DNA of 64,000 nt from NCBI GenBank assembly GCA_012729335.1, contig JAAYDJ010000021.1, forward strand, positions 372,001 through 436,000. Reading direction: 5' to 3'. Positions 44,501-52,300 of the stretch are shown one piece after another; positions within the stretch are counted from its first letter, which is position 1, and each line of letters opens with the position of its first letter. Both the position numbers and the translations under genes were made by a program. The notes beneath the pieces were generated by a model. That model was not told the origin of the DNA, ran no database searches, and saw only the letters and a program-made list of their open reading frames with translations. This DNA is from Bacteroidales bacterium. Lineage in GTDB: Bacteria > Bacteroidota > Bacteroidia > Bacteroidales > Prolixibacteraceae.

Positions 44501-44798
44501 GGTCAGGGAGCCCGTCATCCAGGATGTGCAGGCAAACGGCCTTCAGGGTGAACTCTTTCCGAATCCCTTTGCAGAGTCGGCGACCTTCAGGCTGACCAGT
44601 AACCAGAGCGGGGAAGGGACCATTTTTCTGGCTGACCTGCAGGGCCGAAAGGTTCAACAGATTTGCCGGGGATTCCTGCCTGCCGGTTCTTTTTCCTGCC
44701 AGGTCGACGGGAGCAGCCTGGCCCCGGGAATCTACTTCCTGGTTTGCGAAACTCCCGGCGCACTTTTTCATCAGAAAGTGGTCAGGATAAAACCCTGA
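41523..44798 (+). CDS. secreted CotH-family protein with LTD, PA14-like and T9SS sorting domains
   Basis: About 1091 residues from ATG 41523 (an in-frame TTG precedes it). Order: signal peptide; lamin-tail domain (VRINEVMSSNASTL, WIELYNSG, WGLSD; about 24-110); a PA14-like segment (about 150-280); a chitobiase-type beta domain (VSIVYTLDGSLPS, about 360-470); the CotH kinase-like domain (about 490-890) with VGVRIHGNWS, KRIILRNSGND and the catalytic-type WILFDADFSFG; a repeat domain near 900-990; and a C-terminal type IX secretion sorting domain (GELFPNPFAESATFRL to the end). CotH proteins phosphorylate protein substrates in spore formers; the role here is unknown. The protein is surface-exposed or released. 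Confidence 0.9.
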   Translation: MQKALFSLWWLMLLFPLMESRGQEVRINEVMSSNASTLADEEGDFSDWIELYNSGNQGVSLEGWGLSDSPGKPFKWVFPEVFLPAGEYLLVWCSGKDYRPVPGMWTNGIRREVYPGIFGTAVSALTGHPSYPGEPAGCQLLKGKFEAPADEFNNFGQRMHGFLKAPVTGTFTFYLASDDNGELWISSDTTRAGLRLIAQVPEWTHQGEYDKYPSQKSAPVFLEEGKMYYLMALAKDGTGGDHLSVGWEWPDGTLERPMQGKHLFWTGGELHTGFSISAEGESLLLTSPEGKSVSVMAPVALTSGISWGVAGDGTLAYFDQPTPGGANSAFSYAEILAPPGFSHPGGFYDKPFDLSLSPSHEGVSIVYTLDGSLPSVENLSGTSYPYLNQYRKEPGSKAGQLLYRTYRSFEYAQPVHVTERSGEANQISRISTTYDASPWYLPSAPVEKAVVVRARSFRDGALPSPVISHTYFVRSGGAPPNPLPVISLSVQEDAFFDFEKGIYVAGSDFENWRSANPQGIADGGISANYHRSGDEWEVPAHIELFDSTGSRWLGQNVGVRIHGNWSNANPFKSLRIYARNEYGKSTLDYPFFESRPYQSYKRIILRNSGNDIWYTLFRDAALQEMVSHMQFETQAFQPSVLYLNGEYWGIHNIRERVDKYFLSAKFGVNEEQLDILEGNMAVDEGDNSHYAAMMDYLLANGAGEATHYNRVKEMMDTESFRDYMISEIFMANTDWPGNNIKYWRLQTPEYLPEAGPGRDGRWRWILFDADFSFGIYRPEEYSLDMMRFTTRADGPDWPNPPWSTLLFRKLLENEEFKTGFIIRFCDQLNTAFLPGVVHGIIDGMQAAIEPEMERQMGRWKIPSSLNSWYNNITLMKNFAGKRPAYARSHLQSYFGLASDYRLTVSISGPGEGHVVVNTIPLTGATRGVPENPYPWQGRYFRKMPLRLEAVPAPGYRFVRWESGNTHSENPILTLNPAGDTYMKAVFREEEVTAVREPVIQDVQANGLQGELFPNPFAESATFRLTSNQSGEGTIFLADLQGRKVQQICRGFLPAGSFSCQVDGSSLAPGIYFLVCETPGALFHQKVVRIKP

Positions 44799-44885
44799 GG
44801 TCAGGCATGGAAATTCCCTTCCATTCTGTAATTGTAACAGGCGTAATGAAACCAATTCATTAACCCAATAAGGACTGGACCAACT

Positions 44886-45605
44886 ATGAATGCCGGAAAA
44901 CCAGGAAGCAGATCTGTACTCAGGACAGGATTTTGGTTGTCGCTTTCCCTGGCTGCGCTAACCTTTGTCACCTTTGCCGTGGCCATGACCGCTGTGCCCA
45001 AATCGGGGCCTTTCTGTACTGGCGGGTGCCTGGAGTACCCCTACCTCGATAGTCTGGCCTATTATCCCGGCGATTATTACTGGATGTTTCTGGCGATGTT
45101 TCAGATCACCGTATGGTTGGTGTGGATGATCGCCCTCCATTTTACCGCTCCGGAAGAGAAGAGAATCTTCAGCTTTACAGGGGTGGGTTTATCACTGGTC
45201 GCAGCCACCGTGCTGTATGCCGATTATTACCTTCAACTCGCGGTGGTTCCGGTGAGCCTCATGAAAGGAGAGACCGACGGTATCGCCCTGCTCACCCAGT
45301 ACAACGACCATGGCATTTTCATCGCCCTGGAAGAGCTGGGGTACCTGCTGATGAGCCTTTCCCTGTTTTGTATGGCGCTGATCTTTTCCCGGAAGAGCCC
45401 TGTCGAGAAAAACCTGAAGCGGATACTGGCCCTGCCCTTTATCCTGACCATCGTCTCGCTGGTGGCTTTTCTGGTGAGGTATGGCCTTGACCGGAGTTAC
45501 CGCTTTGAGGTGGCCGCCATCTCCTTTAACTGGCTGGTGCTGATCCTCGCCGGAGTGATGGCCGCCGTATACTTCCGGCGGCGGTGGAAATGCCTGCGGG
45601 AGTAA
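44886..45605 (+). CDS. membrane protein of unknown function
   Basis: A 239-residue protein with about six helices (for example LSLSLAALTFVTFAVAM, YYWMFLAMFQITVWLVWM, VAFLVRYGLD context, VLILAGVMAAVYF). An extracytoplasmic loop after helix 1 carries Cys pairs (FCTGGCLEY). I recognise no family. It is followed at 23 bp by a small membrane protein with an NTF2-like domain and at about 660 bp by another small membrane protein, all plus strand. They may form a loose operon. Confidence 0.75.
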   Translation: MNAGKPGSRSVLRTGFWLSLSLAALTFVTFAVAMTAVPKSGPFCTGGCLEYPYLDSLAYYPGDYYWMFLAMFQITVWLVWMIALHFTAPEEKRIFSFTGVGLSLVAATVLYADYYLQLAVVPVSLMKGETDGIALLTQYNDHGIFIALEELGYLLMSLSLFCMALIFSRKSPVEKNLKRILALPFILTIVSLVAFLVRYGLDRSYRFEVAAISFNWLVLILAGVMAAVYFRRRWKCLRE

Positions 45606-45628
45606 TAAAGTCAATATTCCTTGCTTAA

Positions 45629-46198
45629 ATGAACACGAATGATCAAATTAAGAAGCTGGGAATTGCCGGTTCACTGGTGATTTTTGTGGGTGCCGGTATC
45701 CTGATGCACCTTCAGACGAAATTCGTAATTCCCTGGCTGAGCCGGATCACCGGAATGGAGAATATTTTCTTCTGGTTTGTCATCGGCGGATTGGGGATCT
45801 TTTTACCACTGATACTTCTGGGAATATTTCTGTTGAAGAAGGAGGAAGTATTGACCGCGGAGAAAGCTTTTGAAGCCATGGCCGCCGAAAAAAGCATTGC
45901 CGAAGCTTTCGCATGGTTTGCCGCGGAGGATGCTGTCATTAAACGAGGGAACGATTCTATCATTTCCGGGAGGGAAGGCATCCGGAACTACTACAATCTG
46001 GCAAATCTCACCCGGGCAGCTGTGAGCTGGACCCCTGACCGTATCGATGTATCGGCCGACGGCACCATGGCCTGGACCTATGGGAAATACGTGTGGAAAG
46101 TCATCCGGTACGATGGAGATACCGTGGTCTCCCGGGGAATTTTCCATACCGTATGGAAGCGGCAGGCCGATGGCAGCTGGAAATATGTGTGGGATTGA
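45629..46198 (+). CDS. two-helix membrane protein with NTF2/SnoaL-like domain
   Basis: A 189-residue protein. Residues about 11-28 and 46-68 are membrane helices. The remaining 115 residues resemble a SnoaL/DUF4440-type cone fold: AEAFAWFAAEDAVIKRGN, ISGREGIRNYY, VSADGTMAWTYGKYVWKV, and a final VWKRQADGSWKYVWD. This pattern is typical of small NTF2-like domains that bind ligands or act as isomerases. No catalytic residues can be named. It is spaced 23 bp from the upstream membrane-protein gene. Confidence 0.78.
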   Translation: MNTNDQIKKLGIAGSLVIFVGAGILMHLQTKFVIPWLSRITGMENIFFWFVIGGLGIFLPLILLGIFLLKKEEVLTAEKAFEAMAAEKSIAEAFAWFAAEDAVIKRGNDSIISGREGIRNYYNLANLTRAAVSWTPDRIDVSADGTMAWTYGKYVWKVIRYDGDTVVSRGIFHTVWKRQADGSWKYVWD

Positions 46199-46265
46199 GA
46201 AATAAACCGTTCGCCAAATCGAAATTGCCGAAATGAAATACATGAACTAATCAAATAGAGTTGAT

Positions 46266-46682
46266 ATGGACGATGTAATTTCAAAAAAAACCGTACACGC
46301 GGACAAAAAGCTTGTCCGGTATACGATGGGTGTATTACTGGCCTTTGCCGCCCTGAATGCATTCGGTGGAGGGTATTATGGTATGGCCGGTGCGGAGGGG
46401 GTACCCGTGGAGTGGCTGGAGGGTTCCCCTTTCCGGAGTTACCTGATTCCCGGGATAATCCTTTTTGTGGTGGTGGGAGGGGCGTTCCTCACCGCCGCCA
46501 TCATGGCCTTTGCCCGTTCACGGCATGCACGCAATGCAGCCTTTCTGGCGGTGGCCGTGGTGTTTGTCTGGCTGGCTGTGCAGGTATCTATTATCGGCTA
46601 TGTTTCCTGGATGCAACCGGTTACGGCCATTGTGGCTCTGCTCATCCTGCTGCTGGCCCTGAAACTGCCGCGGACCGCCTGA
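46266..46682 (+). CDS. small four-helix membrane protein
   Basis: A 138-residue protein with about four membrane helices (MGVLLAFAALNAFGGGYYGM, LIPGIILFVVVGGAFLTAAI, NAAFLAVAVVFVWLAVQV, VTAIVALLILLLAL). It matches nothing I can name with certainty. Short loops and no charged clusters within helices suggest a structural or sensing role rather than transport. It lies 67 bp after the NTF2-like gene on the same strand. Confidence 0.72.
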   Translation: MDDVISKKTVHADKKLVRYTMGVLLAFAALNAFGGGYYGMAGAEGVPVEWLEGSPFRSYLIPGIILFVVVGGAFLTAAIMAFARSRHARNAAFLAVAVVFVWLAVQVSIIGYVSWMQPVTAIVALLILLLALKLPRTA

Positions 46683-46718
46683 CCCGATTGCACAAGGCGG
46701 AAATCCTCTGTTTACCAG

Positions 46719-46759
46719 GGCATTCTGCCTGTGAGGGCCATGGCATTCTGCCTGTGAGG
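46719..46759. repeat. 18-bp direct repeat in intergenic region
   Basis: GGCATTCTGCCTGTGAGG occurs at 46719-46736 and 46742-46759, separated by 5 bp. It lies in the 262-bp gap between convergent genes. It may be a slippage duplication. The rest of that gap shows no gene and no clear terminator. Confidence 0.7.
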
Positions 46760-46944
46760 ACCAGGGCTACTGCCTCAGCTAACTACGGTTTTCGTTTTTC
46801 GTGTTCCCCGTTTATAGCCTTCGTTTTATAGTCATCACCACTTTCCTGTCTTTGCTGTACTCCGGGGTCACAGGAGGGCTATGGATGACCGGTCAGGATT
46901 AAAAGGGGAGGATTTGAAATGGGTCTTCAGAAAAGGAGGGTTAC

Positions 46945-47910
46945 CTATGGTTTTAATACCCGGGTCAGCTCCCGCAGGTCGGTTTCCGGAGGGGCGGGAA
47001 TGTGAAGTTCCTCGGTGTTCTTCAGTGTCCGGTCGTAATAGTAATACTGGAGATAGAGGCCGTGAAAGGGTTTTTCAATAGGTTTCACTTTCTGGATGCC
47101 TGAGAGGGGGAAATCCCAGTTGTGGAAGAAGCCGTTGATGTAAGCGAATTTGCGGCCGATAAGGATGATGCCGTCGCCGCCGAGGTTGCGCTGCCGGTAG
47201 TAGAGGGGCATGCCCAGGGCAAAGAGGGAAAGCAGGAGGATCAGCCCCAGGGCCACCAGGGCCATGGCTCCCTTGCCTTCATCAATGAAGAGGATGAAAA
47301 GGCCGAAGATAACCACAATCAGAAAGGTGGTGATCCCTAAAATCCCCAGGTTTTTGCCTCTTTCGAATGAAAAGAGATAGCCTGCATAGGCCGATTTTTC
47401 CTCATCGGAAAGCTGCCAGGCGGCCACAACGTTTTCACCACTGATCAGGGTGGCCAGCTTTTTGGCCCTCAGCCTGAAAATCCAGGCTGTGACCAGTCCG
47501 CTCAGGGCAATGAACCCTCCGATGAAGGCCAGGGCATGCATTTTATAAATTGGTGAGCCCTCCAGGGTGGTTGCTACCACTACCGCAACAGCCACCAGGG
47601 TGACCCAAAGTGCTCCCCTGACGATTCTGGATTGGCTGTTTTTCAACTTCAGGTTCTTGTTGATTTGCCGGTAGTCAAATTCCTGCCGGGGCAGGCTGGT
47701 TTTCTGGTCTGAAGCACCCTGCTCCTTCTCCTGGAGGTCGCGCCGGATCTCTTTTTTCACTGTGGCTGCAGACTCTTCAGGCTGTCGGGGCACCCCAGGC
47801 ACTCCTGTTTTTTCTGATGTGGCTCCCGCTTCCTGCCGGGCCCCGCAGTGGCCGCAGAACTTCTCATTTCCGGCGAGTTCTTTGCCGCAGTTGTAACAGA
47901 ATTTTTTCAT
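46945..47910 (-). CDS. zinc-ribbon membrane protein
   Basis: About 321 residues from ATG 47910. A zinc ribbon opens the protein: FCYNCGKELAGNEKFCGHCG (CxxC...CxxC). A charged linker follows to about residue 100. The rest has four hydrophobic segments, the first pair near 105-145 and the second near 200-240, and a cytosolic PH-like or beta-rich end (IILIGRKFAYINGFFHNWDF, GLYLQYYYYD). It is last in a minus-strand group with two other zinc-ribbon genes, 7 bp from its neighbour. Function is unknown; zinc ribbons of this kind usually mediate protein contacts. Confidence 0.78.
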   Translation of the reverse strand: MKKFCYNCGKELAGNEKFCGHCGARQEAGATSEKTGVPGVPRQPEESAATVKKEIRRDLQEKEQGASDQKTSLPRQEFDYRQINKNLKLKNSQSRIVRGALWVTLVAVAVVVATTLEGSPIYKMHALAFIGGFIALSGLVTAWIFRLRAKKLATLISGENVVAAWQLSDEEKSAYAGYLFSFERGKNLGILGITTFLIVVIFGLFILFIDEGKGAMALVALGLILLLSLFALGMPLYYRQRNLGGDGIILIGRKFAYINGFFHNWDFPLSGIQKVKPIEKPFHGLYLQYYYYDRTLKNTEELHIPAPPETDLRELTRVLKP

Positions 47911-47917
47911 GATCGGG

Positions 47918-48700
47918 CTAATTTTTATTTCCACTGAAAAGCAGCTTAAAATCAGTTATAAACAGAGCGGCCATCACCAGAGCCGAAAAGTCAAAATACT
48001 GGCCCATGACGCGATTGTAAAGGATCCAGACCAGTAAGAGCATTTGTCCCAGAAGAAGGATTCTGACCAGCCAGTTGAGGGGTTTGGCCTTTTTTCTCCG
48101 GAACAGAACTCCGGCCAGGATAACCGCTGAAAGGGCCAGCACCCTCCCGATGCCATAGGCCCAGGCCTCAATATTGCCATAAGCGATAAACCCTGCTACA
48201 CCCAGAAGGATACTGAGCAGCAGGAAGATCCAGATCCATCCGCTGATCCCCTTCCCTTTGGTTTCAGGGAGTGCCTCTTTGGGAGTGCCCGATGGGCTTT
48301 CCCCTGAGATTTTCCCGGAAGAATTGCCGGGGTGGGCACGGCCGGTATCGCCGCTTTTCCGGCCAAAGGTCTCCCTGATTTCCTGACCTGTATCAGAATA
48401 AGGGCTTTTAGCAGTTCCGGAAGAAAAGGATCCTGATGTGGTTGAATTCATGCTCCTGTTGAAAGCGGTTCCGGCCTGGTGGCGGGCTTCCCCGGCGGCC
48501 TTTGAGTATATGTTTTCTGCGGCGGAACGGGCCTGACCTTGCAGGCTGGTTTTCAACCGCTGCTCCATCCCCTTGAACATCTTCTCCTTATAGCCGCGGG
48601 TTTTAGCCTCCGCAGGCGCTGCGGTCACCCGTGTGCCGCAGCCCGGACAGAAATTGACCCCGCTGGCCAGCGGCTTACCACAATTCGTGCAAAATGCCAT
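47918..48700 (-). CDS. zinc-ribbon protein with C-terminal membrane helices
   Basis: A 260-residue protein. It starts FCTNCGKPLASGVNFCPGCG, a double-CxxC zinc ribbon. A basic, Ser/Gly-rich disordered stretch (about 25-145) follows. Three or four membrane helices occupy the end (WIWIFLLLSILLGVAGFIAY, VLALSAVILAGVLFRRK, ILLLGQMLLLVWILY). It is adjacent to another zinc-ribbon membrane protein and probably functions with it. Confidence 0.78.
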   Translation of the reverse strand: MAFCTNCGKPLASGVNFCPGCGTRVTAAPAEAKTRGYKEKMFKGMEQRLKTSLQGQARSAAENIYSKAAGEARHQAGTAFNRSMNSTTSGSFSSGTAKSPYSDTGQEIRETFGRKSGDTGRAHPGNSSGKISGESPSGTPKEALPETKGKGISGWIWIFLLLSILLGVAGFIAYGNIEAWAYGIGRVLALSAVILAGVLFRRKKAKPLNWLVRILLLGQMLLLVWILYNRVMGQYFDFSALVMAALFITDFKLLFSGNKN

Positions 48701-48789
48701 ACTATTATTTGTTTCATTATTTCAAACCCGGGTAAACCATCCTTTGTTTCTGCCGATATTGGCATCGGCAAATCAAGGTTCGTTTCTCC

Positions 48790-49350
48790 CTATTTCAGCA
48801 ACGGGCAACCGCAGTTCCGGCACACCTCTTCCTCCATTTCATGCATGAATCCGCAGGCATTGCAGAAAATGATGTCGTCGCCCGACTTGTCGAATTTCTC
48901 ATACGTGCGTAGTGCCCCGTGGTACCTGACTTTATCCCCTTTCCGGTAGTAATTGAAGAGGGTATCGTCATCTTCAACGCGGATCTCTTCGGTGGTTCCG
49001 TTTTCGCTTTTAACAAAAACGGTATAGACCATTTTCCACTCCGGTTCTCCAGGTTGTTCCGTTTTCCTTCTCATTTTTTTCACCTTTTTATCGGACACCA
49101 CCCCGTCCCAGGTGGGGCGTACGTTTTTGGACCTGGCTGCATAAACGCCGATCAGCAGGAACATGCCCCCGATGACAAAGCCAACGGTGACCGCTTCGGG
49201 ATTTTCCATGTTGCCGCCCGATTCCCCGTAGAGGTAAAAACCGGCGATGGCCGCCAGGGCCAGTCCCAGACCAAAGAGAAAACCGTAGTTTTTGCTGTTC
49301 TGCCGGAAGCGCTCAAATGCGGGATCGTGAATCTTTGTTGAGTAGGCCAT
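48790..49350 (-). CDS. two-helix membrane protein with C-terminal zinc ribbon
   Basis: A 186-residue protein. Two membrane helices (about 22-42 and 52-72) are followed by a basic beta-rich domain resembling DUF3592-type small domains (WDGVVSDKKVKKM, YRKGDKVRYHGALRTYE). The zinc ribbon here is at the C-terminus: FCNACGFMHEMEEEVCRNCG. It begins 4 bp after the stop of the giant exported protein, so the two are probably translated together. Confidence 0.78.
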   Translation of the reverse strand: MAYSTKIHDPAFERFRQNSKNYGFLFGLGLALAAIAGFYLYGESGGNMENPEAVTVGFVIGGMFLLIGVYAARSKNVRPTWDGVVSDKKVKKMRRKTEQPGEPEWKMVYTVFVKSENGTTEEIRVEDDDTLFNYYRKGDKVRYHGALRTYEKFDKSGDDIIFCNACGFMHEMEEEVCRNCGCPLLK

Positions 49351-49354
49351 AGGT

Positions 49355-52300
49355 TTATTTATTAAAGAATCCGGAGGCCGGGTCGGGGGCGTTGTATTCC
49401 TTCAGATCGCCAAAGGAGCGTTCCATGTCTCCGGCTACGTCGCCGATGTTGTCATAATCGAGCTGGTTAAGCTTGTTTCTCATCATATCCATATAATCGG
49501 GTGTAGCATTGGCATCGACATGGGCATCCTCGATCACCTTCATGGCTTTCTGAAGATTCCCGGGAAGGTCTTTGATTTTCAAGTCCTGTTTCTTGTAACC
49601 TTCGCGCACCTCCTTCAGGGTTTTGACAGCTTTTTTGGCCTGGGCGTAAGCTTCGGGTTCAGTGCCATTCTTCAGTGCATTCCCCACCTTGGTTTTGTAC
49701 ATTCTGCCGGTCTCCTGGGCATCGATCAGGGTGCCTTTGCCTTCCTTAACACGGGTGATGTTGTTGGAGCTGATTTCGATTTCCCCGGTTTCAGGGTTAT
49801 AGATGTGGTCGGAATAGTCCTTTCCTGCTTCGGCATCAAAGCGGTCGGTGGCCCTCTGCTGGTGTCGCTCGGCCCATTCCGTGGCATCGACACCATCGGG
49901 TTTATCGGTGACCTCGCCAAAGATTTCGTACGATTTCTCCTGCCAGTTGCGGCGTTGCAGTTCGATCCAATGTTCCCGGCCGTCGGCACCTTTCACCTTC
50001 CGGAGCACCCGGTAGTCGCGGTCGGTGTTCACAGAGGTTCCCTTTTTGCCGGGTGTTCTGAAATCATGGATCTGAATTTCATCGGGCGGCAGGTGATAGG
50101 TTTTTGAGATGTAATCCTTCAGCCGGGCGTCGTGCTCGTTGTAGATCTTGTTGCGTGACCGTTCGAAGATCTCTTTCATCTGGGGTGTGCCATGCTTTTC
50201 GATGGTGCGCACTTTGGCCGGATCACGCATGATTTCCAGCACCTTTTTGGGGTCGACCACTTCCTGGCCGTTGACGGTTTTCACCGATTTCATCATATCG
50301 TCGAGAACCTCGTCGGGGGTGGAAACCGGAATGTTCCTGCGGAGCGCCTCCTTGTGGAGTTCAGCCGTCAGTTTCCTCATGATCAGCTCTTCGGAAATCT
50401 GCCGGCCTGTGATTTTGGCTGCCTCAACCACCGACTTGGTCTGGTAAAGGTTGTAAAGGAATTCACAGCTGATGAAAATGGTCCAGGCCAGGGGCTTGTT
50501 TTTGCCGACGATCATCTCGATGTTTTCAATGGATAAAATCCTGCCCTTGGCGGTATCCATCAGCATGGGCACCAGGCTCTGGATCTGGCGTGATTTGAAT
50601 TCCTCCCATCCTTTTTCGGGTTCGTAAATATAGAAGTTGAGGGCTTCGATCATTTTAGCCTTGATGAGGCCTGCCGCGGTGGCGCCCACTCCTTTAAGGT
50701 AATAGGCGGCCAGGGCGTTGAAAGCCATATCGCCTGCCCATTCGGTCCATTCGAGAGTGACGGTGATGGCGTTGGCCCAGGCTTCTTCCGACTTGTAGCC
50801 TTCGGCCCCTTCAGCAAGAATCAGGTTGGAAGCCACCTTCCAGATCCGGTTCCGTAATTCGGTGAGTCCCTCTGCCCCCAGGGTCATCTTCCGCATCTCC
50901 AGGAGGTCGGTCAGCTTCACGGTAGGGTCTCCTGCAGGAACGTATTTCCGGATGATGTACTTGCATTCTTCGTATGCCTTCACCCAGTCGGGGAATTCCT
51001 CTCCAATGCCGTAGGTTTTCACCCTGAGGGTGAGGGTCTGTTCGAAGAGCTCGGGATGGAGGGCATCGCCGGCCTGCGCCTTTAACAGGTAATGCAGGGT
51101 ATAGATGGTACCGGTTCCGGGTATCTCCTCTTTGGTGGTGAAATGGTACCTTCCATATGGAATGTTGGTGACCAGTCCGGTGAACTCAAACTGCGGTTTC
51201 AAGACGGAAGCCAGGTTAACGAGTTCCTCCTCTTCATCCTGAAGTTCAAATTCGACAGCCGAAAGTCCCTCCTTATCCACGGAGATCTGGTTGATCTCCT
51301 TGTCGTAGCGGTAAAGGGCCAGGTCGAGATTGGCCTCATAAGGTTTGTCGGCGAGGATGCTGATCTGGTTCTTTTTATCGGCGCCGTTTTTAATGAAGAG
51401 GCCTTCGCGCGAAACCATAATGAGGAGATGACGTTCAAGGGGTTCTTCATCGCCCTGGACCGCTGAGAGGACCAGGGTTTTGCTGATGATCTGCTCTTCC
51501 TCGCCCAGTCTGATCAGGGGCCCGGTGAGGGTAACCGTCGCGCGGGTTTCCCCCTTGGGGGTAATGGCGATGGTGGTGAGCGGATCGGTGGGGTCGACGC
51601 CATGGCGGTATTCCCCGCTGAAATTCCAGCCTGTCTCCTCTTCCCCGTTTTCAATCCAGGTCTCAAAGGTGATTTCACTTGTCTCTCCGGTGTCAGGAAA
51701 AGAGGCCTCTTCGAGGTCTGTTTCAAGGCGGCAGTCGGCCAGGCGGATTTCAAGGTCGTGTTGCAGCGGAGGTTCTCCTTCCGGAACCTCGTCCATGAAA
51801 AGAGTAAGGACCACCGAGGGGGGCATCAGCTTACGGCTGCTTCCGGGCGAAGGGTTGGTGGCCCCCATGTTGATGGCAATGCAGGGTTCGTCGGGAGCTG
51901 GTTCCGAAAGGTCAATCCAGTCGCTTTTGGGTTTGAAAACGATCTGTTCCGTGAGTTCGGGGATATCCTTTCCGCCCGGTCCGGTGACCATGGCCCTGAC
52001 TGTGAGTACCTGGAAAGTGTCGGGACGAAGGGAGTGTTTGTTGCCGGGAAGGGTCTCCACGGCGATTTTCATTTCAGTATCAGCGATGATGGTGATATTC
52101 CTGCGAATGAGGTGACCACGGGCTTCAGCTGTGACTTCCAGGGGGAATTCCGGTTCCCGGGGTTCCTTGTCGAGGAGCAGGGAGGCGGAGAGTTTTCCGT
52201 TGCCCATGGCGGGTTTCACCTTCAAGGCTTTTTCAGTGGAGGTGACCCTGATATCGGCGGGGAATTGTTCTGATCCGCGGGGGGTGACCCGGTAGACCAC

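Noticed and set aside
46719-46759. Start of a CRISPR array or satellite
   Set aside because: Only two copies of the 18-bp unit exist, with a 5-bp spacer and no cas genes.
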